This document shows, piece after piece, positions 9,501 to 18,233 of a stretch of DNA of 64,000 nt. Source of the DNA: CAZAPO01 sp044841755 (GTDB lineage: Bacteria; Bacteroidota; Bacteroidia; Flavobacteriales; Flavobacteriaceae); assembly GCA_044841755.1 (NCBI GenBank), contig JAXOFM010000001.1, positions 372,001-436,000 of the forward strand. The letters are read 5' to 3'. A program made the position numbers and the translations under genes. Below the pieces are notes generated by a model. It ran no database searches, was not told the origin of the DNA, and saw only the letters and a program-made list of their open reading frames with translations. The first letter of the stretch is position 1, and each line of letters opens with the position of its first letter.

Positions 9501-9721
9501 TGTATGGTCGTTTAAGTGCCCTAGCTAGTGATCTAGGTGGTCATGGTATAGATTTTAAGCCTACTGAACAACAAAAAGAAGTGGCTTCAATTTTTAATAG
9601 TCGACTTAAAGCCATAAGTAAACGGTTCGACACATTAGTCAATGCTGAAGTTGAAAAGCTAAATCGTCAACTTGAAAAAAGTAAATTAAAAATAGAGTTG
9701 GATAAAAAGATTAAGATGTAA
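6551..9721 (+). CDS. Exported sortilin/VPS10-like BNR-repeat beta-propeller protein
   Basis: The 1056-residue protein has an N-terminal signal peptide (cleavage likely after KHAQ, about residue 24). The body carries many BNR/Asp-box repeats of the form S/T-x-D-x-G-x-x-W (for example TTDGGLNW, SEDAGKTW, TKDGGKTW, STDGGESW), which fold into multi-bladed propellers like sortilin VPS10 and exo-xyloglucanases. The last part (about 900-1056) is Lys/Glu-rich and probably helical. No catalytic function can be assigned. A second ATG codon follows the first immediately. A paralogue of similar layout lies 700 bases downstream, beyond the PPIase gene. Confidence 0.85.
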   Translation: MMNYKFFVLCFLLSIFSIQNKHAQVDNAVFKNLNFRFIGPEGNRAIAIAGVPGDPMTSYIGAASGGLWKTTDGGLNWQPIFDDQDVSSIGSIAITPSNPDILWVGTGETFIIRPAHATGDGIYKSEDAGKTWKRMGLEKTGRIGRVIVHPTNPNIVYAAALGHTFGPQQERGVFKTKDGGKTWKRILFVDENTGAADIEIDPKNPDNILVGMWSIHINTWGLNSGGPGGGIYRSTDGGESWENMKDKGLPGGKDHPVGKTGVAISHSSPNIAYALFEIESPALYRTEDFGETWTLMTRNHDINERAPYYTRMRVSTDNPDEIYIANVKFIVSKDGGKTLKSGYSAGGDNHDIWVDPTNADRIMVAHDGCASFSMNRGKTYQRIVLPIAQMYHVATDDQIPYNVYGNRQDGYSYKGPSNSLQGYIPIGLWEGVGGCESGFAQPDPFDNNIVWSGCYDGGLERYDARTGHARDVRVWPEAGYGWAPANMKYRWYWNFPLEFSSHVKHRVYVGSQFVHKSDDNGNSWQVISPDLTLNIKSHQQNSGGIAIDNLMTWDGAVLISIEESKLEEGIIWTGSNDGQVHVTKDFGKAWTNVSKNIPDLPEWGTISNIEISRYNKGTVYITVDLHHMGNFDPFVYKTTDYGQSWKLISKSVPKSIHSFAHVIKEDPKKEGMLYLGVDNGLYISHDDGDNWMRLKNNLPPAPIYWLEIQERFDDLVIGTYGRGYYILDNISPLREYVDDTQDSDVHLFSLRQAYRFHDRQSIKTDGPSMNSGRNPAYGAEINYYLKDTIHEKVEVQILSQNDEIIRTLKGSNKAGINRVMWDLRYEPTYKPYLRSTPPGRPWVQLNGEGWRPLVTWDLDLWRGQFGPKVVPDVYKVKLIVDEQEFVRDLTVVKDPKSEGSKEDIKTQVALSLELRDAMNIAVNMINTVEIIRSELNTLIPKLKRKKDIENAELLLKKAESVAGSLYDIHLTGAREDAFRSPMKLYGRLSALASDLGGHGIDFKPTEQQKEVASIFNSRLKAISKRFDTLVNAEVEKLNRQLEKSKLKIELDKKIKM

Positions 9722-9728
9722 CTATTCA

Positions 9729-10301
9729 TTATAAATCAGAATACAATTTTTTAAGCTCACTTTCTTTAATTGTAATCATGTTGACATCTAAAGTAATTGG
9801 TGAAATAGGTTCATTTATTGAGTCTCTTTCAACATTTACAATTTCATCAACAACATCCATTCCCTTGATTACTTTTCCAAAAATAGTATATTCTCCATCT
9901 AAACGATGCTCTCCTTCTTTATTTTGAACTATATAAAACTGACATCGTGCGGATAGCTTTTCGGGATTTCCATCTCTTCCTGCACCAAGAGCACCATAAA
10001 CATGAGTAAGAGAATCAACAAACTCAGGTTCTAGCAAATATTCTGGATCATTAAACCCTTCAGGAGTATCTGGACAACCTCCTTGAGCTACAAAATTTGG
10101 TATAACTCTATTAAAACTTAAAGAATCCCAATAACCATCATTCGCTAGCTGAATGAAACTTTCCTTATGTTTAGGGGTTTCATCATACAACCATAATAGG
10201 ATTTCTCCTTTTGGTGTTTTAATTTGACCAACTTTAAAAGATGGTTCTGTATTACATGATAATATAGCTATTGTAACTAGTAACAGTAGAAGATTTTTCA
10301 T
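9729..10301 (-). CDS. Lipoprotein cyclophilin-type peptidyl-prolyl isomerase
   Basis: About 190 residues, with a lipobox ending AILSC right after MKNLLLLLVT; the start at 10301 is preferred over ATG 10307 because it leaves a standard signal peptide. Cyclophilin motifs are present: SFNRVIPNFVAQGGCP (strand with the catalytic Arg), SARCQFYIVQ in place of the usual NxSQFFI, and YTIFGKVIKGMDVVDEI. It catalyses cis-trans isomerisation of prolyl bonds, probably as an envelope folding factor. It sits between two large propeller proteins on the opposite strand, so folding of secreted proteins is a natural guess but not shown. Confidence 0.9.
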   Translation of the reverse strand: MKNLLLLLVTIAILSCNTEPSFKVGQIKTPKGEILLWLYDETPKHKESFIQLANDGYWDSLSFNRVIPNFVAQGGCPDTPEGFNDPEYLLEPEFVDSLTHVYGALGAGRDGNPEKLSARCQFYIVQNKEGEHRLDGEYTIFGKVIKGMDVVDEIVNVERDSINEPISPITLDVNMITIKESELKKLYSDL

Positions 10302-10424
10302 TATCAATGAGTTTAATTTATCCTTACCTTAATGTGAGATGTTAAAATTACTCTTTTTTGTAAAGAGAGTTGACCATTCATTAAGATTTAAGTATTTTCA
10401 AAGTCTCTTTATAAATCCAACCGA

Positions 10425-13205
10425 ATGAAAAATTTTAATCTTTTACTAGTATTCTCATTATTTGTGGTTTTTGGAACTACCGCTCAAGAGAATTCAATAG
10501 TTAAAAATGTTCCTTTTACCAATATAGGGCCAACTATAATGAGTGGTCGTGTAGTTGACTTTGATGTCAATCCTGACAATCCAGTGGAGTTTTACGTAGC
10601 CTATGCCTCCGGAGGATTATGGTATACCAACAACAACGGAACATCTTTTACCTGTGTTAGTGATACTGCACCAACACAAAATATGGGAGATATAGCCGTT
10701 GACTGGAGCAAAGGAACTATATGGATTGGTACTGGAGAGAGTAATTCATCACGTTCTTCATATGCTGGAGTTGGAATCTTAAAAAGTGATGATAAAGGAG
10801 AATCTTGGACCAACGTAGGCCTAATAGATTCGCATCATGTTGGACGAATAGTGATAAATCCAAATAATCCTGATGATGTTACTGTGGGTGTTATTGGCCA
10901 TCTTTATACACCAAATGAAGAAAGAGGAATCTTCAAAACTATAGATGGTGGGAAGACATGGAATAATGTACTTTTCATTAATAACCAAACTGGTGTTATA
11001 GATATTAGCGTTTCTCCAACAGACCCTAATACCATGTATGCCGCAACTTGGGAGCGTGAAAGAAAAGCGTGGGATTTTGATGGTGATGGAGAAGGTTCAG
11101 GAATCTACAAAAGTACTGATGGTGGAAACTCTTGGAATTTGGTTACCGCAGAAGGAAGTGGATTCCCAACAGGTTCAGGAGTTGGGAGAATTGGATTGGC
11201 TGCCTACAATAGTGATGTTATATATGCATTATTAGACAACCAGTTTAGACGCCCAGTGGAAAAGAAACCTGGGAGAAATCAGGGCTTACAAAAAGATGAT
11301 TTCAAAACTATGTCGAAAGATGAGTTCTTGAAGCTTGATGATAAAAAACTGAATTCTTATTTAAGAAGCAATCGCTTTGAAAGAAAGCATACAGCACAGA
11401 GTGTAAAAATGGGAGTCAGAGATGGTAAGTTGGTTCCAAACGATCTTGCGCTTTATTTAGAAAATGCCAATGCTGCTTTATTTGACTCTCCTGTGATTGG
11501 TGCCGAAGTTTACAAATCATCAGATGGTGGGAAATCTTGGAATAAAACACATGAAGGTTATCTTGATGGAATGTATAGCTCTTATGGTTATTATTTTGGG
11601 ATTATGGCTGTTCATACTAAGAATCAAAACAAAATTTACATTGGTGGAGTTCCAATACTAAAATCAGATGACGGAGGGAAGAATTTCTCTTATATAGGGA
11701 AAGAAAATGTACATTCGGATCATCAAGCGCTTTGGGTAAATCCTAATGTTGAAGGACATGTAATTAATGGTAATGATGGTGGTGTGAATATTACCTATGA
11801 TGATGGTGAAAATTGGACTAAGAATAATTCACCTTCTGTAGGTCAGTTCTATGCTATAAATGTTGACAATAAAAAACCATACAACGTTTATGGAGGGTTA
11901 CAAGATAATGGTGTTTGGTATGGACCTAGCAACTATACGGCTTCTAAGAATTGGGAAGGCGGTGGACAGTATCCATACAAACGCATAGGTGGCGGAGATG
12001 GGATGCAAGTTCAAGTTGACAATCGAGATAATAACATCGTTTATTCAGGTTCCCAATTCGGTTACTATTTTAGGTTGAATACAGAGACTGGCGAACGTAT
12101 AAGCATCAATCCTAAACATGAACTAGGAGATTCACCTTATCGCTACAATTGGCAAACGCCAATTTTGCTTTCTCCACATAATCAAGATATTCTTTATATG
12201 GGAGCGAACAAATTGCTCCGTTCTATGGATCAGGGAGAAACCTTTGATGTGATTTCAGGCGATCTTACAACAGGAGGTAAAAAAGGAAATGTTCCTTATG
12301 GTACTTTAGCTACCATCTCTGAAAGTCCATTCCAATTTGGAATGATATACACTGGCAGTGATGATGGCTATATTAGCCTAACCACTGACGGAGGAAGTTC
12401 TTGGTCAAGAGTTTCAGACAATTTACCAAAAGGGCTTTGGGTTTCTCGTGTTATCGCCTCTCAACATAAAAAAGAAAGAGTTTATGCAACTTTAAATGGT
12501 TATAGAAATGACGATTTTAAAGTGTATGTATATGTAAGTGAAAATATGGGTAGCACATGGAAATCGATTACAAATGGAATTTCAGATTCTCCTGTTAATG
12601 TAATCAAGGAAGACACTAAAGACGAAAATATTCTTTATCTAGGAACAGATGATGCCGTATATGTTTCTTTTGATAAAGGAGGTATTTGGCAAGCTTTTTC
12701 AAAAGGATTATCTAATGCAGCAGTTCATGATTTAGTGGTGCATCCAGAAGCTAATGACCTTGTTATAGGTACTCATGGACGTTCAATATATCGTGCCGAT
12801 ATTTCTGCGCTTCAAAATTATAGCAAAGTAGGAAGTAATGCGATTACTATTTTTGACATTGAGCCAATTCGTTCTTCTCCTCGTTGGGGACGTTCTTTTG
12901 GTGCTTTCTTCTCGCTACCTGATCCTTCAAAAACTATAACCTTTTATTCAAGTGCGAAAGCCACACAAGGAGTGAACATATTGTCTGAAGGTGGTGCATT
13001 ATTGAATTCAATTGAGGTAAAAGCGGATAAAGGCTTCAATTATGCTGATTATGACCTAACCATGTCTAGTGGAGGTCGTGAAGCTTTAATGAAAGAGAAC
13101 ACTAAAGTACGTGTGCCAAAAGCACAAAACGGAAAGTATTACTTACCAAAAGGAAAATACACTGTGCAAATTGGTTCACAACAAGCCATTTTAGAAGTAA
13201 AATAA
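10425..13205 (+). CDS. Second exported sortilin/VPS10-like BNR-repeat protein
   Basis: The 926-residue protein starts with a cleavable signal (FGTTAQ, about residue 20) followed by FTNIGPTIMSGRVVD, clearly related to the opening of the neighbouring 1056-residue protein (FRFIGPEGNRAIAIAG). BNR/Asp-box repeats recur (KSDDKGESW, TIDGGKTW, STDGGNSW, SSDGGKSW, TTDGGSSW). It differs from the paralogue by a Lys-rich insert around 280-340 and by lacking the helical C-terminus. The gene is closed by a strong terminator at 13226. Probably extracellular or periplasmic; ligand or substrate unknown. Confidence 0.85.
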   Translation: MKNFNLLLVFSLFVVFGTTAQENSIVKNVPFTNIGPTIMSGRVVDFDVNPDNPVEFYVAYASGGLWYTNNNGTSFTCVSDTAPTQNMGDIAVDWSKGTIWIGTGESNSSRSSYAGVGILKSDDKGESWTNVGLIDSHHVGRIVINPNNPDDVTVGVIGHLYTPNEERGIFKTIDGGKTWNNVLFINNQTGVIDISVSPTDPNTMYAATWERERKAWDFDGDGEGSGIYKSTDGGNSWNLVTAEGSGFPTGSGVGRIGLAAYNSDVIYALLDNQFRRPVEKKPGRNQGLQKDDFKTMSKDEFLKLDDKKLNSYLRSNRFERKHTAQSVKMGVRDGKLVPNDLALYLENANAALFDSPVIGAEVYKSSDGGKSWNKTHEGYLDGMYSSYGYYFGIMAVHTKNQNKIYIGGVPILKSDDGGKNFSYIGKENVHSDHQALWVNPNVEGHVINGNDGGVNITYDDGENWTKNNSPSVGQFYAINVDNKKPYNVYGGLQDNGVWYGPSNYTASKNWEGGGQYPYKRIGGGDGMQVQVDNRDNNIVYSGSQFGYYFRLNTETGERISINPKHELGDSPYRYNWQTPILLSPHNQDILYMGANKLLRSMDQGETFDVISGDLTTGGKKGNVPYGTLATISESPFQFGMIYTGSDDGYISLTTDGGSSWSRVSDNLPKGLWVSRVIASQHKKERVYATLNGYRNDDFKVYVYVSENMGSTWKSITNGISDSPVNVIKEDTKDENILYLGTDDAVYVSFDKGGIWQAFSKGLSNAAVHDLVVHPEANDLVIGTHGRSIYRADISALQNYSKVGSNAITIFDIEPIRSSPRWGRSFGAFFSLPDPSKTITFYSSAKATQGVNILSEGGALLNSIEVKADKGFNYADYDLTMSSGGREALMKENTKVRVPKAQNGKYYLPKGKYTVQIGSQQAILEVK

Positions 13206-13225
13206 ACACTCAAACATAAATGTTA

Positions 13226-13251
13226 AGCCTGCTATTTAGCAGGCTTTTCTT
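13226..13251 (+). terminator. Intrinsic terminator after the second sortilin-like gene
   Basis: A perfect 8-base stem, AGCCTGCT (13226-13233) with AGCAGGCT (13238-13245), has a 4-base loop and a following T-rich run. Confidence 0.9.
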
Positions 13252-13321
13252 TCAATTCTCATTGAATTCACTACCCGCTAACTTAAAACCATTCTAAATA
13301 AAGAATTTATGACGATTGTTA

Positions 13322-13352
13322 TTGTCTAACAACTAGCCCTGAAGTATTTTTG
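13322..13352 (+). promoter_or_regulatory. Promoter of the sdhCAB operon
   Basis: TTG (13322-13324) and TATTTTTG (13345-13352) are separated by 20 bases, close to the Bacteroidetes TTTG-N19-TAnnTTTG consensus. The -7 box ends 25 bases before the sdhC ATG. Confidence 0.6.
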
Positions 13353-13377
13353 CGGGAACTTATAAACAAAATACATC

Positions 13378-14058
13378 ATGGGTGGATTTTTTAAATCTTC
13401 AATAGGAAGAAAAATAGCCATGGCGCTTTCTGCTTTCTTCCTCATGTTTTTCTTAATCATTCATTTAGCAGTAAATATCACCTCTGTTTTTAGCCCACAA
13501 TTATTTAACACCTTATCACATTTCATGGGAACCAACCCATTAGTGCAATTAGCACTACAACCAGTACTTGTTTTTGGTGTTATTTTTCACTTTGTAATGG
13601 GCTTTATTTTAGAGATCCAAAACAGAAAAGCAATAGGCGTTTCCTATGCTAAAAATAATGGAGCAGCAAACTCCACTTGGGTAAGTAGAAACATGATCTA
13701 TAGCGGATTAGTAATTCTTGCTTTTTTAGTACTTCACTTTATTGATTTTTGGGTTCCAGAAATGAAAGTGAAATACATTGAAGGAGACATGACGGGGTTA
13801 ATACCTGGAACGCAAGAGTTTAGATATTACGAAGAATTACAGCATAAATTTTTGAATCCTTATAGAGTAGGGGCTTATATACTTGCTTTTGTGTTTTTAT
13901 TGCTGCATCTATTACATGGCTTCACATCTGCTTTCCAGTCTATGGGTTCAACAGCAGGAAGAAAGAAAACTTTAATGGTCGTAGGTAAGATTTACTCATA
14001 CGCAATCGTACTAGGGTTTGTTTTCGTTGCTTTATGGCATCATTTTATTCACCATTAA
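13378..14058 (+). CDS. sdhC: Succinate dehydrogenase cytochrome b subunit
   Basis: The 226-residue membrane protein has about five hydrophobic helices, as in the single-chain diheme cytochrome b of type B succinate:quinone reductases. Opening SSIGRKIAMALSAFFLMFFL and His residues placed in helices (IIHLAV, FHFVMGF, VLHFIDFW, LLHLLHGF) are the expected heme ligands. It anchors SdhA and SdhB to the inner membrane and reduces menaquinone. It is the first gene of the operon, with sdhA starting 10 bases after its stop. Confidence 0.93.
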   Translation: MGGFFKSSIGRKIAMALSAFFLMFFLIIHLAVNITSVFSPQLFNTLSHFMGTNPLVQLALQPVLVFGVIFHFVMGFILEIQNRKAIGVSYAKNNGAANSTWVSRNMIYSGLVILAFLVLHFIDFWVPEMKVKYIEGDMTGLIPGTQEFRYYEELQHKFLNPYRVGAYILAFVFLLLHLLHGFTSAFQSMGSTAGRKKTLMVVGKIYSYAIVLGFVFVALWHHFIHH

Positions 14059-14068
14059 TCTACATAAT

Positions 14069-16084
14069 ATGAGTGTTTTAGATTCAAAAGTACCAAAGGG
14101 TCCTATTAAAGATAAATGGACTACTTATAAAGATAAAATCGACTTAGTAAATCCAGCTAACAAGCGTTTGATTGACGTGATTGTTGTTGGAACAGGTTTA
14201 GCTGGAGGTTCTGCTGCTGCAACTTTAGCTGAGTTAGGTTACAATGTAAAAGCATTTGCGTATCAGGATTCGCCAAGGCGTGCTCACTCAATTGCAGCCC
14301 AAGGAGGAATTAATGCCGCTAAAAATTACATGGGAGATGGTGACTCTACCTATCGATTATTCTATGATACTGTAAAAGGAGGCGACTATCGCTCACGCGA
14401 GGCAAACGTTTATCGTTTAGCTGAAGTATCTGGAAATATTATTGATCAATGTGTGGCACAAGGTGTTCCTTTTGCTCGTGATTATGGAGGACTTCTTGAT
14501 AACCGATCATTTGGTGGGGTGTTAGTTTCTAGAACTTTCTATGCAAAAGGGCAAACTGGTCAGCAATTGTTACTGGGAGCCTATTCTGCCATGAATCGTC
14601 AGATTGCTCGTGGAAAAATCCAGATGTACAATCGTCACGAAATGTTAGATGTGGTTGTAGTTGATGGAAAAGCAAGAGGAATTATAGCAAGAAACTTGAT
14701 TACAGGTGAAATTGAGCGTCATTCTGCACATGCTGTAGTAATAGCAACTGGAGGATATGGAAACGTTTATTTCTTATCTACCAATGCCATGGGATCGAAT
14801 GTTACTGCTGCTTGGAAAATACATAAAAAAGGAGCTTATTTTGCTAACCCTTGCTATACACAAATTCATCCAACATGTATACCTCGCTCGGGAGATTATC
14901 AATCTAAATTAACTTTGATGTCTGAGTCTCTGCGTAATGATGGACGTATTTGGGTTCCAAAGAATATGGACGATGTTAAAGCAATTAGAGAAGGGAAATT
15001 AAAACCAACTGAAATTGCAGAAGAAGATAGAGATTATTACTTAGAAAGACGTTATCCAGCTTTCGGAAACTTGGTCCCTCGTGATGTGGCATCTCGTGCT
15101 GCTAAAGAACGTTGTGATGCTGGTTATGGAGTAAACGCTACTGGTGAAGCCGTGTATTTAGATTTTGCATCTGCCATAGAACGCTATGGAAAGGAGCAAG
15201 CAAAAATTCAAGGTATCGATAATCCTTCAGCAGCAAAAATTACTGAGCTTGGAGAAAAGATTGTAGAAGCAAAATACGGAAACTTATTCCAGATGTATGA
15301 GAAAATTGTAGATGACAATCCATACAAAACTCCGATGATGATTTATCCTGCTGTTCACTATACAATGGGAGGTGTTTGGGTAGATTATAACTTAATGACT
15401 ACCGTTCCTGGATTATACTGTATCGGAGAAGCAAACTTCTCTGATCATGGAGCAAACAGACTTGGAGCTTCTGCCTTAATGCAAGGTCTTGCAGATGGTT
15501 ATTTTGTATTACCATATACTATTGGTGATTATTTATCAGATGATATTAGAACTGGACCAATTTCTACAGATTCTCCAGAATTTGAAGAAGCAGAAAAAGA
15601 AGTAAAAGATAGAATTGACTTCTTTATGAATAACAACGGAACAAAATCTGTTGACTATTTCCACAAAAAACTAGGAAAAGTTATGTGGGATAAAGTAGGA
15701 ATGTCTCGTAACGAAAAAGGTTTAAAAGAAGCAATGGCAGAAATTAAACAAATTCGCGAAGAATTCTGGAAAGAAGTAAAAGTTCCTGGAGATGCAAATG
15801 AAATGAATCCTGAGTTAGAAAAAGCAGGTAGAGTTGCAGACTTCTTGGAATTAGGTGAGCTATTTGCAAAAGACGCATTAATGAGAGAAGAGTCTTGTGG
15901 GGGACACTTTAGAGAAGAATCTGCAGAAGAATCTGGTCCTCAAAAAGGAGAAGCCAAAAGAGATGATGAGAACTTTGCTTACGTTGCTGCTTGGGAATAC
16001 AAAGGAGAACCCGCTGATGCAGTTGTGCACAAAGAAGCACTAGAGTTCAACGATATTGAATTAAAACAACGTTCATACAAATAA
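14069..16084 (+). CDS. sdhA: Succinate dehydrogenase/fumarate reductase flavoprotein subunit
   Basis: The protein has 671 residues from the ATG at 14069 (MSVLDSKVPKGP); an upstream in-frame ATG at 14018 lies inside sdhC and is rejected. The FAD-binding motif VGTGLAGGSAAATLAELG comes at about 36-53, and the covalent-FAD His region is RAHSIAAQGGINAA. Substrate-site residues are seen in HYTMGGVWVD and in GEANFSDHGANRLGASALMQ. The size fits Bacteroidetes enzymes of the type B family. It oxidises succinate to fumarate on the cytoplasmic face; reversal to fumarate reduction is possible. Confidence 0.96.
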   Translation: MSVLDSKVPKGPIKDKWTTYKDKIDLVNPANKRLIDVIVVGTGLAGGSAAATLAELGYNVKAFAYQDSPRRAHSIAAQGGINAAKNYMGDGDSTYRLFYDTVKGGDYRSREANVYRLAEVSGNIIDQCVAQGVPFARDYGGLLDNRSFGGVLVSRTFYAKGQTGQQLLLGAYSAMNRQIARGKIQMYNRHEMLDVVVVDGKARGIIARNLITGEIERHSAHAVVIATGGYGNVYFLSTNAMGSNVTAAWKIHKKGAYFANPCYTQIHPTCIPRSGDYQSKLTLMSESLRNDGRIWVPKNMDDVKAIREGKLKPTEIAEEDRDYYLERRYPAFGNLVPRDVASRAAKERCDAGYGVNATGEAVYLDFASAIERYGKEQAKIQGIDNPSAAKITELGEKIVEAKYGNLFQMYEKIVDDNPYKTPMMIYPAVHYTMGGVWVDYNLMTTVPGLYCIGEANFSDHGANRLGASALMQGLADGYFVLPYTIGDYLSDDIRTGPISTDSPEFEEAEKEVKDRIDFFMNNNGTKSVDYFHKKLGKVMWDKVGMSRNEKGLKEAMAEIKQIREEFWKEVKVPGDANEMNPELEKAGRVADFLELGELFAKDALMREESCGGHFREESAEESGPQKGEAKRDDENFAYVAAWEYKGEPADAVVHKEALEFNDIELKQRSYK

Positions 16085-16091
16085 GAAAGTT

Positions 16092-16850
16092 ATGTCAGGA
16101 AAAGGAATGAATTTAACACTGAAAATTTGGAGACAAAAGGGACCTGAAGACAAAGGTAAGATGGTCGATTATAAGGTTAGTGATATTTCAGAGCATATGT
16201 CTTTCTTAGAAATGATGGATGTTTTGAATGAACAATTAATTGCTAAAGGTGACGAACCTGTGGCTTTCGATCATGACTGTCGTGAAGGTATTTGCGGAAT
16301 GTGTTCATTGTACATTAATGGTGAAGCTCATGGACCAGACAGAGGAATTACTACCTGTCAATTGCACATGCGTATGTTCAATGATGGAGACACTATCTAT
16401 ATTGAACCTTTTAGGGCAAAGGCCTTTCCTGTAATCAAAGATTTAGTAGTTGATAGAACTGCCTTTGAAAGAATTCAACAAGCTGGCGGATACATTTCGG
16501 TAAACACGTCTGGTAACACGCAAGATGCAAATGCAACTCCAATATCTAAACATGCGGCAGATGAAGCTATGGACGCTGCAACTTGTATTGGTTGTGGTGC
16601 TTGTGTTGCTACATGTAAAAACTCTTCTGCAATGTTATTTGTAGGTGCTAAAGTATCGCAATATGCTTTATTACCTCAAGGGCAAGTAGAAGCAACAGAT
16701 CGTGTTAGAAATATGGTAGCTCAAATGGATCTTGAAGGTTTTGGTAACTGTACCAATACTGGTGCTTGTGAAATTGAGTGTCCTAAAGGAATATCTTTAG
16801 ATAATATAGCTCGTATGAATAGAGAGCTTATTAAAGCTGCGATTGAATAA
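16092..16850 (+). CDS. sdhB: Succinate dehydrogenase iron-sulfur subunit
   Basis: The 252-residue protein has an N-terminal 2Fe-2S ferredoxin domain (CREGICGMC then TTCQLHMR) and two C-terminal Cys motifs, CIGCGACVATCK and CTNTGACEIECPKG, which hold the 4Fe-4S and 3Fe-4S clusters. It passes electrons from FAD to the heme subunit. It starts 7 bases after sdhA and ends the operon, just ahead of a strong bidirectional terminator. Confidence 0.95.
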   Translation: MSGKGMNLTLKIWRQKGPEDKGKMVDYKVSDISEHMSFLEMMDVLNEQLIAKGDEPVAFDHDCREGICGMCSLYINGEAHGPDRGITTCQLHMRMFNDGDTIYIEPFRAKAFPVIKDLVVDRTAFERIQQAGGYISVNTSGNTQDANATPISKHAADEAMDAATCIGCGACVATCKNSSAMLFVGAKVSQYALLPQGQVEATDRVRNMVAQMDLEGFGNCTNTGACEIECPKGISLDNIARMNRELIKAAIE

Positions 16851-16884
16851 TTAATCGCCTTGATAACGATTTAATAAAAAAAAT

Positions 16885-16910
16885 CCCTGAGGATTTCTCA
16901 GGGTTTTTTA
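16885..16910. terminator. Bidirectional terminator between sdhB and the serine hydrolase gene
   Basis: CCCTGAG (16885-16891) pairs with CTCAGGG (16897-16903) around a 5-base loop, with an A run on the left and a T run on the right, so it can serve both convergent genes. Confidence 0.9.
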
Positions 16911-16924
16911 TTTAATGTCTCTTT

Positions 16925-18013
16925 TTATAAATTCTTCTTCCAATTTGCCCAAGTTCCTAATGCTGGAAACAATAATTTTTCACCATCTGTTCCATTAGTT
17001 AAGACAATAAAAGCAGATTTACTTTTAATATTACACATAAATCCAGCTTCCCAACCATCATTAGAACCTCCATGTCCAGTCATTTCAAATCCAAATCTAC
17101 CCATAATCATATATCCTAATCCATAATCTCCATTAGACAGGTCTGAACCTTTTAACATCTGCGATATACTTTCATTATTAAGCACTGGATTTTTATTCCA
17201 ATGTGCTCTAGCAAATAACATCATATCCTCAATTGTGGTGTGTAAACCAGCTGCAGCCTTAGCGGTGAATCTGAATAAGGGAAGTAAATTACCATTTTCA
17301 TCATACGCCTCTGCAGTATTCTTAAGTATTTTCTTGTTTATGGTAAAACTTGTATGATTCATATTAAGAGGCTTGAATACTTCTCTTTCCATAAATTTTT
17401 CAAATGAAATCCCACTTACCTCTTCAATTAATAATTGCAAAATTGTATATCCTCCACCAGAATATTGCCATTTTGTTCCTGGTTCCATTACAAGCTCCAC
17501 TTCTTGTTTTTTTATGTTATCACCTGAAAGACTTGCTTCTATAGTAGGTAATTTCGCGTCAGGCAGGTATCCATGATATCCATGTAATGACAAACCTGCC
17601 TCATGTTGCAATAACTTTCTAATAGTAATCTTTTTACTATCAAACTCATTTTTATTGATCTTCCACCTTTTTACATAATTCCATACAGATGCATCCAAAT
17701 TAATTTTTCCTTGTTCTACTAATTTCATAATTCCCCAGGCTGTAAAGGTCTTCGAAATTGAGCCTATATTAAATCCTTTAGTGAAGTCCATTTTAACTTG
17801 GTTTTCTTTATCGGCATAACCATAGCTTTTTTTATATGCTATAACATCCTGCTCTAAAACAAACATGTTTAGACCCACAATATTATGGTTTTTCATTAGT
17901 TCTGGAAGTAAGTTGTTTAGCTTCAATTCTAGGTTTTCGTTTTTGCTTTGAGCATTTAAAGTGTTCACTCCTAATAGTATTAGTGATACTATAATTAAAA
18001 TAATCTGTTTCAT
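16925..18013 (-). CDS. Exported serine hydrolase, beta-lactamase/class C family
   Basis: The protein has 362 residues from the ATG at 18013 (MKQIILIIV), followed by a signal peptide ending LNAQ. A longer frame to 18070 adds a poor leader and would cover the promoter. The catalytic SxxK is in FNIGSISKTFTAWGIMKLV, the YxG motif in YSGGGYTILQLL, and the HxG motif in TGHGGSNDGWEAG. The family includes class C beta-lactamases, DD-peptidases and esterases, so the substrate is open. It lies next to the first sensor kinase/regulator pair, divergently. Confidence 0.88.
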   Translation of the reverse strand: MKQIILIIVSLILLGVNTLNAQSKNENLELKLNNLLPELMKNHNIVGLNMFVLEQDVIAYKKSYGYADKENQVKMDFTKGFNIGSISKTFTAWGIMKLVEQGKINLDASVWNYVKRWKINKNEFDSKKITIRKLLQHEAGLSLHGYHGYLPDAKLPTIEASLSGDNIKKQEVELVMEPGTKWQYSGGGYTILQLLIEEVSGISFEKFMEREVFKPLNMNHTSFTINKKILKNTAEAYDENGNLLPLFRFTAKAAAGLHTTIEDMMLFARAHWNKNPVLNNESISQMLKGSDLSNGDYGLGYMIMGRFGFEMTGHGGSNDGWEAGFMCNIKSKSAFIVLTNGTDGEKLLFPALGTWANWKKNL

Positions 18014-18039
18014 GTCTTTTGTTTTTATATTTACTTGGG

Positions 18040-18070
18040 CAAACTTAGAATCTGTATAGGTAGACCTCAA
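18040..18070 (-). promoter_or_regulatory. Promoter of the serine hydrolase gene
   Basis: On the reverse strand TTG (18070-18068) and TAAGTTTG (18047-18040) are 20 bases apart, a good Bacteroidetes promoter, 26 bases before the ATG at 18013. Confidence 0.55.
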
Positions 18071-18233
18071 TTTTATTTTACTAACAAGTATTCTGTAGTG
18101 ATTAACTCTATTTATTAGAATCTAAACTGCGTTTACATGGGAAATTTGATTGTTCAAAAGGTTAGCGCTGATGTTCATCAAATGATTCTGGAAAGATTAA
18201 ACAATGCTCTTATGTTTGACCCAAAATAACATT

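Noticed and set aside
6551..13205. DNA-level tandem repeats within the propeller genes
   Set aside because: The repetition is at protein level (Asp boxes); codons differ between repeats.
14018..14068. Longer start for sdhA
   Set aside because: It would lie within sdhC and adds a hydrophobic leader that the cytoplasmic flavoprotein does not have.
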